From the NCBI GenBank assembly GCA_018715065.1, contig DVMJ01000018.1:1-31913 (forward strand): 31,913 nt of DNA, given 5' to 3'. A program made the position numbers and the translations under genes. A model generated the notes under the pieces. It saw only the letters and a list, made by a program, of their open reading frames with translations. It had not been told where the DNA came from and ran no database searches. Positions within the stretch are counted from its first letter, which is position 1. The number at the start of each line of letters is the position of its first letter. Below are positions 8,215 through 16,082 of the stretch, in pieces. The stretch is from Fimiplasma intestinipullorum. Its GTDB lineage: Bacteria > Bacillota_I > Bacilli_A > Erysipelotrichales > Coprobacillaceae.

Positions 8215-8517
8215 GCGGCTTTTTAAGTATGTGTAGTCAAGTCTTTGGAAAAGTTCCAAATCAAAGCCAAGTGATGAAATATCTCACTTCAAATAAGAAG
8301 AAACTGAATAACATGATGTTGTGTATATTTGTGCTATAGATTGGAAAAGATCGTTTCTTGTTTAATAAAGAAATCAAAATTAAAAAGATTAACAGAGACT
8401 TTACGTAGATATAATGAAAATACGGTTTTTGTTTACGTAGTCAAGAGTTATACTAACTTCGTCCGGAGCAGTTTTACCTATAACGCATGCGTTTTGAGTT
8501 CGTAAACAAAATGAGGA
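8215..8517 (+). promoter_or_regulatory. Complex leader and control region of the surface-protein gene
   Basis: This 300-base gap holds several symmetric elements and no gene. TTTGGAA (8244-8250) and TTCCAAA (8254-8260) form a tight dyad. AAGTGA (8269-8274) pairs with TCACTT (8284-8289). TTTGTTTACG (8428-8437) and CGTAAACAAA (8501-8510) are a perfect 10-bp inverted pair enclosing 63 bases, which also contain the 12-bp palindrome AACGCATGCGTT (8482-8493). Candidate -10 boxes are TATAAT (8410-8415) and TATACT (8449-8454); neither has a strong -35. GTAGTCAAG occurs twice, near 8233 and 8437. Confidence 0.5.
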
Positions 8518-8530
8518 GTGAAAAAAACGA
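8511..8530 (+). promoter_or_regulatory. Aberrant ribosome binding and start site of the surface protein
   Basis: GAGGAG (8513-8518) is the only Shine-Dalgarno. The in-frame GTG (8518-8520) overlaps it, leaving no spacing. The codon with an ideal 8-base gap is ACG (8527-8529), one transition away from ATG, and would give MSQKRSKKASLALA. An ATG at 8511 is in another frame and would join the ORF only if the run of seven As (8521-8527) lost one base. Confidence 0.6.
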
Positions 8531-11500
8531 GTCAAAAAAGAAGCAAGAAGGCTTCATTAGCACTTGCGATGGCGGTCTTTGTGGGCGCTGGAATGTTAAA
8601 AACACCGGTGTATGCTAAGACGGAGACAGTGGTGACGGGTTCTGATCCAACACAGGTGGTTACCCCTTCTGCCTCGACACGTGTGAACCATAGTGAGTTG
8701 GCAGTGGGAGATGAGATTCACATTAATGGACTTGTCTATGAGATTACCCGTATGCCAACCAGTAACGCCAATGGCCGATTAACGCTGATTGATGGGCAAG
8801 CAGCTAGTGGTGCAGTCGTGATTGTGGATGGGATGGAATATCAGGGTGCTGAATACAATATTACAGCGCTGGGGGCGAATGCTTTTGCAGGAAATACCAG
8901 TCTGACGTCAATCGATATGCGTCAGAGCAGTGTGAGTTCGATTGGCAGAAACTGTTTTAATGGATGTACTTCATTAAGCAGTGTCCATTTTTCAGAATCG
9001 TCAATCACCAATATGCTATATGGTGGCGTTTTTGCTGGTTGCACGAGCCTAACACAACTATATGTTCCATCTATTCATCTTTCTTCAAAATACAGCAACA
9101 GTCCTTTTAGCAGATCTTCTATCCAGGAGCTGACGATCGATCAACTCTCTTCAACAGGTATCAAGTCTAATCTGTTAAATAATATGCCTGATGGTTTTAC
9201 GTTGAATTTACCGGGAGATATTAGTTCGAACGCTTTGGTGGCAACAACCTTTGGAACTACCAAAAACGTGACTTTGAATTTAGGCACGCAGGAAGATGTG
9301 GATCATTATACCTCAGTTTTTGAGGGTAAAGATGTCAATGTTCAGCTTTATGGTAGTGGTGAAGATACGACCATGGCTATCGTATCAGATCCTGATGGTG
9401 CTGAGCATGGTTATGCCAGCTTGCAGGAGGCACTCAACGCAATCAACACATCGTCTACCTCAGGAGCATATGCAATTCGTATCATGGACAGCGGCAGTAC
9501 GACAGTTGAATGGCCTGCCGGTGTGACACTAAATAAAATGGCTACCATTGATTTTAATGGAGCCAGTGTCCATTTCCCAGAGACATTAACTTTACAGGCA
9601 CCATTGACAATCAAAAATATTACCAATATTAATTCAGGTACGAATGTTCTGACCACCTTAAATGCCGGCAGTCATGCTTTTACGATGATCAATGGGGGAA
9701 GCTTTGGTTTTGCCAAGATAAGCGGATCCAATCTGACATTTAGTGGTACTTTACCTGGCGGTCAGTTTGGGGGAGGAACCCAGGTGGCATTAGAGGGTAT
9801 CGGAGACGCTTCTATCATTACATTGAGTGATATAGGACGTAGCGATTATTACTATGATCTGCCAAATATGACAGGTTTTAATACATTAGTATTGAATCGG
9901 GCGTTCCTTGAAGCAGATGGCTCAACCACTTTTCATGATCAGCTTGAGGGAGTGGATACGATTCAATTACAGGATGGTGGATTGACACTGAACCAGAATG
10001 CCACGATTCCTTCCGTTTCTGGAAATGGGGAATTGCGACTTCATCAAAATGCTCAGTTACAGGTCACTGATTCATTTAGTGGAAACTTTTCACTGCCAGA
10101 ATATACTGGAACAGAATTAGTAGGTTCAGGTTTAACGTTGCCATCAGGCGCCAGTGGGACGCTGACAAATCAAAACCAGCAGCCAATCACGATTTCTGAG
10201 CCGATTGTATCCGTTAGTGGATTGGGCAATTATGCTAGCTTGGATTCCGCTTTGGCAGCTATAGCGCAAGATGACGCAACGGCTTATACTATAACGTTAT
10301 TATCTGATGTATTATTGAATGCAGATATTACGCTTCCAGATAAGGACATTACGATGGATGGTCAAAACCAGTATCAGCTGGCTATGTCTACGAAGCATAC
10401 GATGACTGTTCAGAATTCCTTGACTTTAGAGAATATCAATCTGGCGATGGATAATGCCACGATCTCCTATATGCGCAGTCAAAACGGTAACAAGACGATC
10501 ACACTGTCTGGTACAACTAGCGGTAAAGTGGGGACGATTCAGGATATTTCCGGATCTCGTTGGTTGGATATTGTGATTGAGGGAAATGTTGATTTTGATA
10601 AGATCATTGGTACAACCAGTTCCATCGGCACACAGCTGACTGATCTTATCCTGGTTAATCAGGGAAGCAAGGAATCACCTTTGGATTTGTCTTCTAAAGT
10701 GGAGAATCTGGCCGCTACAGAACTGAATCATAGCTGGGTTATCGTCAGTGGTGATGCTACCCATTTAGGTACGATTCGTACGGATTATAATAAGGAATCA
10801 GGTACCAATCGTACAGGTGGTTTAGTTATTGAAGGTAGTGCAACCGTTTCAAGACTATCTGTCAATTCCAATGATGATTTTGAGGTTTGGATGCCTTCCG
10901 ATGCTTTGTTGACAGTGGAAGAGCGTTACAGTTATTATAGAGAACAGGTTCCGATTTATGTAGAGGGAGAGGTCGTTGAAGGCCACGTGCTGGTCAAGGC
11001 ACCATCTAATTCTAATCGTAATATGACAGATTATGTACTTGCCAATGCAGGCGAGAATGTCGAACTTTACTGGAATGAGGATGCGAGTGTATATCAAGTG
11101 AACTATGCACCAACCATTTCTATGTCTTCGGAGGCAAATCAGTATAATGGAGCTTACACTGAAGTCGCACTCATGATTGTTGATACACAGGGCATTGCTT
11201 CTGTAGTGGTCAATGGCCAGCAGGAGACATCATTTGAGTCTGGCAAGCTCTATACCCCTGCTTCTGAATGGCTCATACAGGGCGAAAATACAGTGATGGT
11301 TACGGACACGCTTGGCATGACGACTACCTTTACTTTCAAATACGATGCACCTGCAAACTATCAGAAGGTTGAAGAAGTTCTGGCATCGATCCCTGCGGAT
11401 CTGACGATCTATACAGAGGCAAGTGTTCAGGCTTTAGAAGAAGCGATTGCACAAATTCAATATGGAATCGGCAGCAGTGATCAGACTCAAGTGGATGAAA

Positions 11501-11820
11501 TGGCACAGGCAGTTCAGTTGGCTATCGATGGTTTGGAACTGAAAGGCACGGATGAACCAACTGATCCAGGAACAACCCCTGAAGATCCAGATACGACGCC
11601 AGAAGATCCAGATACAACGCCTGATCAGCCAATAATCACGCCTTCTGAGCCAACTATCAGTCAGGAGACACCGGTGACACCATCTAATCCATCTTCTTCC
11701 CAGAATGCTGCAACACCACAAACTGGAGACGAAGCACCTTTATCCATGTGGGCAACTTTCACCGTCTTGGCTTCAAGCATGTTTGGTGTAGTGTTAGCGA
11801 AACGCCGCAAACAGGACTAG
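8518..11820 (+). CDS. Sortase-anchored surface protein with LRR_5, beta-helix-like and FIVAR regions
   Basis: About 1100 residues. The N-terminus (MKKTSQKRSKKAS, a hydrophobic core, then VYA|KTE) is a secretion signal. BspA-type LRR_5 repeats follow at about 110-190 (ALGANAFAGNTSLTSI, SIGRNCFNGCTSLSSV). The middle, about 290-870, is rich in short beta-strand turns, with two YASLxxALxAI units resembling right-handed beta-helix adhesins. A FIVAR-like helical segment lies at about 948-1008. A Pro/Thr/Asp wall spacer with two 21-bp repeats encoding PEDPDTT (11578-11598, 11599-11619) leads to TPQTGD (1066-1071), a hydrophobic stretch and a KRRKQD tail. TPQTG is a variant LPXTG signal. Initiation is doubtful: GTG 8518 overlaps the GAGGAG, while the well-spaced codon at 8527 is ACG. 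It is probably an adhesin or glycan-binding wall protein. Confidence 0.88.
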   Translation: MKKTSQKRSKKASLALAMAVFVGAGMLKTPVYAKTETVVTGSDPTQVVTPSASTRVNHSELAVGDEIHINGLVYEITRMPTSNANGRLTLIDGQAASGAVVIVDGMEYQGAEYNITALGANAFAGNTSLTSIDMRQSSVSSIGRNCFNGCTSLSSVHFSESSITNMLYGGVFAGCTSLTQLYVPSIHLSSKYSNSPFSRSSIQELTIDQLSSTGIKSNLLNNMPDGFTLNLPGDISSNALVATTFGTTKNVTLNLGTQEDVDHYTSVFEGKDVNVQLYGSGEDTTMAIVSDPDGAEHGYASLQEALNAINTSSTSGAYAIRIMDSGSTTVEWPAGVTLNKMATIDFNGASVHFPETLTLQAPLTIKNITNINSGTNVLTTLNAGSHAFTMINGGSFGFAKISGSNLTFSGTLPGGQFGGGTQVALEGIGDASIITLSDIGRSDYYYDLPNMTGFNTLVLNRAFLEADGSTTFHDQLEGVDTIQLQDGGLTLNQNATIPSVSGNGELRLHQNAQLQVTDSFSGNFSLPEYTGTELVGSGLTLPSGASGTLTNQNQQPITISEPIVSVSGLGNYASLDSALAAIAQDDATAYTITLLSDVLLNADITLPDKDITMDGQNQYQLAMSTKHTMTVQNSLTLENINLAMDNATISYMRSQNGNKTITLSGTTSGKVGTIQDISGSRWLDIVIEGNVDFDKIIGTTSSIGTQLTDLILVNQGSKESPLDLSSKVENLAATELNHSWVIVSGDATHLGTIRTDYNKESGTNRTGGLVIEGSATVSRLSVNSNDDFEVWMPSDALLTVEERYSYYREQVPIYVEGEVVEGHVLVKAPSNSNRNMTDYVLANAGENVELYWNEDASVYQVNYAPTISMSSEANQYNGAYTEVALMIVDTQGIASVVVNGQQETSFESGKLYTPASEWLIQGENTVMVTDTLGMTTTFTFKYDAPANYQKVEEVLASIPADLTIYTEASVQALEEAIAQIQYGIGSSDQTQVDEMAQAVQLAIDGLELKGTDEPTDPGTTPEDPDTTPEDPDTTPDQPIITPSEPTISQETPVTPSNPSSSQNAATPQTGDEAPLSMWATFTVLASSMFGVVLAKRRKQD

Positions 11821-11833
11821 TCTCTTATCAATG

Positions 11834-11867
11834 AAAACTGCTAGTGCGATCATTAGCAGTTTTTTTA
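11834..11867 (+). terminator. Terminator of the surface-protein gene
   Basis: Positions 11834-11846 pair with 11851-11863 (13-bp stem with one G-T pair, 4-base loop), ending in eight Ts (11860-11867). A near-identical hairpin recurs at 14208-14239. Confidence 0.92.
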
Positions 11868-12020
11868 TGCACTAATAATATGATGAGGGTGTCAAAAGGT
11901 CAGGAAACGAATCAAAGGAAAAAACTAAATAGAAGAGTTACAAGCCTATAAAAATAAGACATAGATCTTTGAAAGTGGTAAAAATAGAGATAGAAAATGG
12001 AACGATCAGGGGGAGTCAAT

Positions 12021-13131
12021 GTGTTTGTAGCGAATCATTCTCATGAGTATCAATTATCCTTTCTTGATAAGGATAATGATCTCACAGAACGAGAGAAGCG
12101 TTTTCTCAATCCATCATAGTCAAAATATTCTATCTTTCCAAAAATTGACGAGAAGCCCTATGCTGTCCTTTACAGTGAACAGAGTTCACGTCCGAATACA
12201 CCGGTTAATGTGATTCTTGAGGAATTGCTCATCAAGGAACTTTCAGGTTTATCTGATGAGGACATGGTCACTGGACTGATGTTTGATATCAGACATCAAT
12301 ATGCTCTACACATGACATCGTTTACTGAACAGCCACTCAGTAACCGAACACTGGGATGTTTTCGTGCAAGATGCACAGCCTACAAAACAAAGACAGGCAC
12401 TGATCTGATCAAGAACACGGTAACCCAACTATCCAAAGAACTCGCAGAAATGATGAAGATCGACACGTCCTTCAAACGAATGGACAGCATGATGGTTGCA
12501 TCAAACATCAAGAAAATGGGAAAACTCGAACTGTTATATACCTGTGTCGCTAATCTGGCCAAAGAACAGACAATAGAAAGTGAAGAGGGAGAACTGCGCC
12601 TAAAAACCAAAGAAGACGGTAAGATGGGCCCGAGCATTTGACAGAATCCATCAGCAACTTATCGAGAAAAAGCAGGGAAACAAAACAGAGGTTACGTGGA
12701 AAATCTGACAGAAAGCTACTCAGCAGAAGAAAGCATCATTACAGATTACAAGTATGAACAAAATACCTACAGCGACCAGCAGAAGATATCCTGGCAGAAT
12801 TTGAATTCAACGAAGATGGAAGCCGAGTGATAAAATGTGCAAACGGCATAGAACCGAAAAGCAACAGTTATAATCAGAAGACAGAGAATGCGAGGCAGTG
12901 AAAAGTTCAGTGCCATGACAAATATCGAAACGGAGTAAAAGCGCTGCCTTCACTGTTACTAAAGTGGATCAAATGCCGGTAAGAGGCAAGAAGTTCACAA
13001 AGTGATATTTTGGATTTAAAGTAGGAGCATTAAATATCAGCAAATTTTGTGAAGCAATGAAACGAAGGGATAAGTGCGCTCAAAAACAGAAAAATGGACT
13101 AAGACAAAGGCTGAAAACGAGACTGCAATAG
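12021..13131 (+). pseudogene. Degenerate IS1182-family transposase
   Basis: Reading from GTG 12021 gives a typical IS1182 N-terminus. It has an in-frame TAG at 12117-12119 where relatives usually have Trp (my recall), then KIDEKPYAVLYSEQSSRPNT, YALHMTSFTEQPLSNRTL and FKRMDSMMVASNIKKMGKLE up to a stop at 12641. After that, pieces of the same protein appear in shifting frames: ITDYKYEQNTYS near 12735, FEFNEDGSRVIKC near 12800, a YRNGVKALPSLL-like stretch near 12925, DQMPVRGK near 12970 and FGFKVGALNISKFCEAMK near 13010. So the gene has a nonsense codon, several frameshifts and internal loss. No terminal inverted repeats or target duplication were recognised, so IS ends are undefined. Confidence 0.85.
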
Positions 13132-13295
13132 CAAAAAACGCCCTTTCGCTTGAATATAGATTAACTAACTATTTTAAAAAGGCCAAATTGCATTTCACGA
13201 AATATGCTTCTGACGCTTGAATCATAATATAGGAATAAGTACAAAAAAAATGTTTATTTTTGCAGTTTTAACTTTATGTTTGCCAATACTTCGTT

Positions 13296-13322
13296 TATAC
13301 TGATGCTAGAGGAGGAATCAGG
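13296..13322 (+). promoter_or_regulatory. -10 box and ribosome binding site of the small membrane protein
   Basis: TATACT (13296-13301) is a good -10; the element 17 bases upstream (TTTATG, 13273-13278) is poor. GAGGAGGA just before the ATG at 13323 is a strong Shine-Dalgarno, supporting that start. Confidence 0.45.
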
Positions 13323-13802
13323 ATGCGCAAATATGAGGGTTGGTTACCACTGCTTCTTGCCATATTGCTGCATGCGGTGGTTTGGTTGTTAGAGGGACAG
13401 GGATGGACTCTAAGGAGCTTGCCAAGGGCCATGCTACTGGTATATACAGGTTTGTCTATTATCATTATGCTGGTTTACTTTTATCGCAGATTAGTGAATC
13501 ATTGGCATTTTCGTTTTTTGGGTAAAATAATCAGTCGCGTGCTATTGATCCTGGTAGGCGGGGCGATGGCTTTCTATCTATTTGCAGTTGGTGTCTTCAG
13601 CTGCCCAATTGAGCATGTTGGGATCCATCAGGGAAAGAAGACGGTTGCAGTGGTCAATCGAGTTCTTTGGACTAATGTGACTTATCATACCTATATTAAT
13701 CCCTGGTTCTATGGAGAACAAATAGGCGATTCTGTGTTTTATTTTGATCTACCGCCAGGTGTGGATCCTTTTGAAAGCGGAGATGCAAGTTTTGATGAAT
13801 AA
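13323..13802 (+). CDS. Small membrane protein of unknown function
   Basis: A 159-residue protein with three likely transmembrane helices, at about 8-28, 37-53 and 66-94, followed by a soluble C-terminal domain of about 65 residues (CPIEHVGIHQGKKTVAVVNRVLW, then YINPWFYGEQIGDSVFYFDLPPG). I do not recognise the family. The acidic end (DPFESGDASFDE) is intact and ends in TAA. The start has an excellent ribosome binding site. It sits between a dead transposase and a sortase-signal fragment, so it may be cargo or a survivor of a rearranged locus. The C-terminal domain is probably extracytoplasmic, but topology cannot be settled from sequence alone. Confidence 0.65.
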   Translation: MRKYEGWLPLLLAILLHAVVWLLEGQGWTLRSLPRAMLLVYTGLSIIIMLVYFYRRLVNHWHFRFLGKIISRVLLILVGGAMAFYLFAVGVFSCPIEHVGIHQGKKTVAVVNRVLWTNVTYHTYINPWFYGEQIGDSVFYFDLPPGVDPFESGDASFDE

Positions 13803-13816
13803 AGAGGATGCGGGTG

Positions 13817-13978
13817 ATGTGGAGCAGCCAAAACGATTCAACACAGACAGCAACAGATACGGTTCAGACCGGGGATTCTGTTTCTATCAGTCTCTATGTT
13901 ACCCTGATCGTATTGGCCTTAGGTATTGGTGCAGCTACGCTCATTGTAAAGAAAAAAATGTCACAAAGACATAGCTAA
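13817..13978 (+). pseudogene. Orphan C-terminal sorting-signal fragment (VQTGD)
   Basis: A 53-codon frame starting 14 bases after the membrane-protein stop reads MWSSQNDSTQTATDTVQTGD, a hydrophobic stretch (SISLYVTLIVLALGIG), then KKKMSQRHS and stop. That is the spacer, variant LPXTG motif, membrane anchor and positive tail of a wall-anchored protein, but there is no signal peptide or ectodomain. A frame stop at 13796-13798 blocks upstream extension. GAGG at 13804-13807 could serve as a ribosome binding site. Most likely it is the remnant of a second surface-protein gene. A genuine tiny membrane protein cannot be excluded. Confidence 0.55.
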
Positions 13979-14035
13979 ATGAAAGTTGTATGTAAACTAA
14001 CAAATAAATGATTGCCTTTAGGTTATACTGCTTAT

Positions 14036-14106
14036 CTTAGCATGGTTCGTAATACAAGACGTGTGACAGATCGACAATAGATGATTTGGATGTGTACCAT
14101 GCTAAG
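14036..14106. repeat. 11-bp inverted repeat pair
   Basis: CTTAGCATGGT (14036-14046) and ACCATGCTAAG (14096-14106) are perfect complements around 49 bases. There is no ORF inside and no obvious target duplication. It could be a miniature element or a protein-binding loop; evidence is limited to the symmetry. Confidence 0.5.
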
Positions 14107-14162
14107 TGAAAAATGGTTCAATGTTTTTCGAATAGATTAGCTGTAAACTGTAGGGGCGGTAG

Positions 14163-14239
14163 AAACGTCGTAAACAGGACGAATCAATTTTCTTGATGCT
14201 AACAATGAAAACTGCTAGTGAAGTTCATTAGCAGTTTTT
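14163..14239 (+). pseudogene. Second copy of the surface-protein tail and terminator
   Basis: Bases 14163-14180 match the codons for KRRKQD of the large surface protein (11800-11817) at 16 of 18 positions. Bases 14203-14220 are identical to 11829-11846 over 18 bases, followed by a different loop and the same terminator 3' arm. The frame upstream is closed by TAG codons. This marks a lost paralogue or a segmental duplication. Confidence 0.7.
14208..14239 (+). terminator. Duplicate of the surface-protein terminator
   Basis: Stem 14208-14220 pairs with 14226-14238 around a 5-base loop, ending in five Ts. Stem sequence equals that at 11834-11863. No intact gene ends just upstream. Confidence 0.85.
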
Positions 14240-14254
14240 GCCTTTTTAATCATT

Positions 14255-14291
14255 AAGCGCTATGGTGGCGATTGAGCACACAAGCGCTTTT
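14255..14291 (+). terminator. Weak terminator-like hairpin
   Basis: AAGCGCT (14255-14261) pairs with AGCGCTT (14283-14289) around a 21-base loop and is followed by a broken T-rich run. It is weaker than the hairpin just upstream and may be fortuitous. Confidence 0.35.
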
Positions 14292-14517
14292 ATTTTTATC
14301 TTTCTGATATGAGAAAAACCAATTCCAGGTGATCGGCACATCTATCTTGGCTGGGGAAAATGGTTTTGCTTGGGATTGACCAATACAATGGCTTGTCAGG
14401 CCTCTTCCATCATGAAATGTGTTTTTTTTGGTTTGATAAAATCTGAAATATGATATGATATTAGCAAAGGGAACAACCAGGAAGAGGAGGTTTCTGATTC
14501 AGGAAAGCGAGGAATCA
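14292..14517 (+). promoter_or_regulatory. Gap with possible promoter of the kinase-like gene
   Basis: TTGATA (14433-14438) and TATGAT (14454-14459) have a short 15-base spacer. If this promoter is real, an in-frame ATG at 14455 lies within the -10 and cannot be the start, which supports ATG 14518. Nothing recognisable lies between 14292 and 14430. Confidence 0.4.
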
Positions 14518-15519
14518 ATGATGAGACCGGAATGGTGGGAGCAAATCTGTCAAGATTGTCAGTTAGGGCACCTTTTGGAAGACCCCAAACGTTTGACCGG
14601 TGGGCTGTTACATCGTATGTACATGTTGAAAACAGATTGCGGTCAATATGCTGTTAAGCTTTTAAATCCATCAGTGATGCAAAGAGAAACCGCGCATGCG
14701 AACTATGCACAGGCTGAAAAATTGGAGCAAATGCTGGAAGTTTGTCAATTGCCCATTGTACCGGCTCGAATCTTTCATCAAGAAAAAATGCAGTGTCATG
14801 AAGGGCAGTATTATTATGTATTTGACTGGTATGCGGGAAAAGCGTTGATGCCGCAGGAAGTCCAGATCAAACATTGTGAGAAGATCGCTGGGATCCTGGC
14901 TCAGATTCATCAGCTAGAGACTAAAGAGCAGGCAAGCGAGCCTGTCAGCCCTCATATCGATTGGGATCGTGAAATTTCCAGCCTGGCACAAAAGCACCCT
15001 GAACTGGGCAAGCTGCTGAAAGCAAAGCGGGATCTTTTAGTGGAAAGTCAGGAAAAGGGCAATGCCGCGCATACGAAGCTGCCTTCTTGCGTGGCTGTCT
15101 GTCATCGCGATCTGGACTGTAAAAACGTATTATGGAATCAGGATGATTTTCGAATCATTGATCTGGAGTGTCTTGCTTATGCCAATCCGATGACAGAGCT
15201 TTATGAAACGGCACTTTACTGGTCGGGTTATGATTGTGCCTGTATTCAGCCTGCGCTGCTTCAGGCTTTTGTGAGGGCTTATGCCCAATCTGGTGGAAAA
15301 CTTCCTTTGGATTGGGAAGTGCTGTATGATAGCTTTACGGAACCATTGGATTGGCTGGCATACAACATGCGACGGGCACAGGGAATCGACGGTCATTTAG
15401 AAGAGGTAAGCATAGGGATCGCAGAGATCAAAAGTACCTTGATGAAGATCGTAGCTTATTATGAATCTAAAGAAGACATTTTGAATCGTTTATATGCAAT
15501 GAATGTAATGGGAGAATAA
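14518..15519 (+). CDS. APH-type phosphotransferase (aminoglycoside/choline kinase-like fold)
   Basis: A 333-residue protein kinase-like small-molecule phosphotransferase. Residues HRDLDCKN (196-203) form the catalytic loop with D198 and N203, and IDLE (214-217) replaces the usual metal-binding IDF/WD-type motif with D215. An N-lobe ATP-binding Lys is likely in YAVKLLN. The reading frame can be extended to 14455, but ATG 14518, five bases after GAGG, avoids the predicted -10. APH-fold proteins phosphorylate aminoglycosides, choline, thiamine, fructosamine and others; the substrate is unknown, and resistance should not be assumed. A GNAT gene begins four bases after its stop. Confidence 0.8.
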   Translation: MMRPEWWEQICQDCQLGHLLEDPKRLTGGLLHRMYMLKTDCGQYAVKLLNPSVMQRETAHANYAQAEKLEQMLEVCQLPIVPARIFHQEKMQCHEGQYYYVFDWYAGKALMPQEVQIKHCEKIAGILAQIHQLETKEQASEPVSPHIDWDREISSLAQKHPELGKLLKAKRDLLVESQEKGNAAHTKLPSCVAVCHRDLDCKNVLWNQDDFRIIDLECLAYANPMTELYETALYWSGYDCACIQPALLQAFVRAYAQSGGKLPLDWEVLYDSFTEPLDWLAYNMRRAQGIDGHLEEVSIGIAEIKSTLMKIVAYYESKEDILNRLYAMNVMGE

Positions 15520-15523
15520 GAAT

Positions 15524-15976
15524 ATGAAATTAAGAAACTATCAATCGAGTGATGTTCAGGAAATAGCGCAATTATTTTATGATACGATCCATACTGTCAA
15601 TGTGAAGGATTATACCCAGGAACAAGTAGATGCATGGGCCACGGGGCACATTGATCTAGAAGCCTGGGATCAGTCGTTCTTAGATCATCATAGTGTGGTG
15701 GTGGTAGAAGATGATAAGATCATCGGATTTGGTGACATGGATAAGACCGGCTATTTAGATCGCCTTTATGTTCATAAGGATCATCAGGGACGCGGGGTAG
15801 CGACCATGATCTGCGATGCTTTAGAAGCTCCCATCAGCGGTCCATTGACGACACATGCCTCTATTACGGCTAGACCATTTTTTGAAAAGCGTGGGTATCA
15901 TGTCGTCAAACAATAGCAAGTAGTACGGCGAGGCGTCTATCTGACGAATTTTGTGATGAAAAAAGAAGTTTCATGA
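15524..15976 (+). pseudogene. YafP-like GNAT N-acetyltransferase interrupted by TAG
   Basis: The first 130 codons encode a GNAT domain: MKLRNYQSSDVQEIAQLFYD, the VVVVEDDKIIGFGDM strand, the acetyl-CoA loop HKDHQGRGVA and the late FFEKRGYHVVKQ. A TAG stop at 15914-15916 follows. The same frame then continues QVVRRGVYLTNFVMKKEVS to TGA at 15974-15976, which is the usual C-terminal end of YafP-type proteins. So a single nonsense codon removes the last strand, plausibly from CAG. The shortened 130-residue product lacks part of the core sheet and may be inactive. It lies four bases after the APH-like kinase gene, so both are probably cotranscribed. Confidence 0.8.
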
Positions 15977-16082
15977 TCATTGCCTGATAAAGTGGCATAA
16001 GGAACTGCTTTAGAGAAGGGAGCATGCTTTTCATTCATGTGTATTGGTAAGAAAATGATGAGAAATAAGGAGCGTGATACAG

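Noticed and set aside
11578..11619. CRISPR-like tandem repeats
   Set aside because: The two 21-bp units are in frame and encode a Pro/Asp/Thr wall spacer, with no spacers or cas genes.
11434..11721. Minus-strand frame rich in Trp and Arg
   Set aside because: It is the antisense of the Pro/Thr/Asp repeat region of the surface protein; composition reflects the repeat only.
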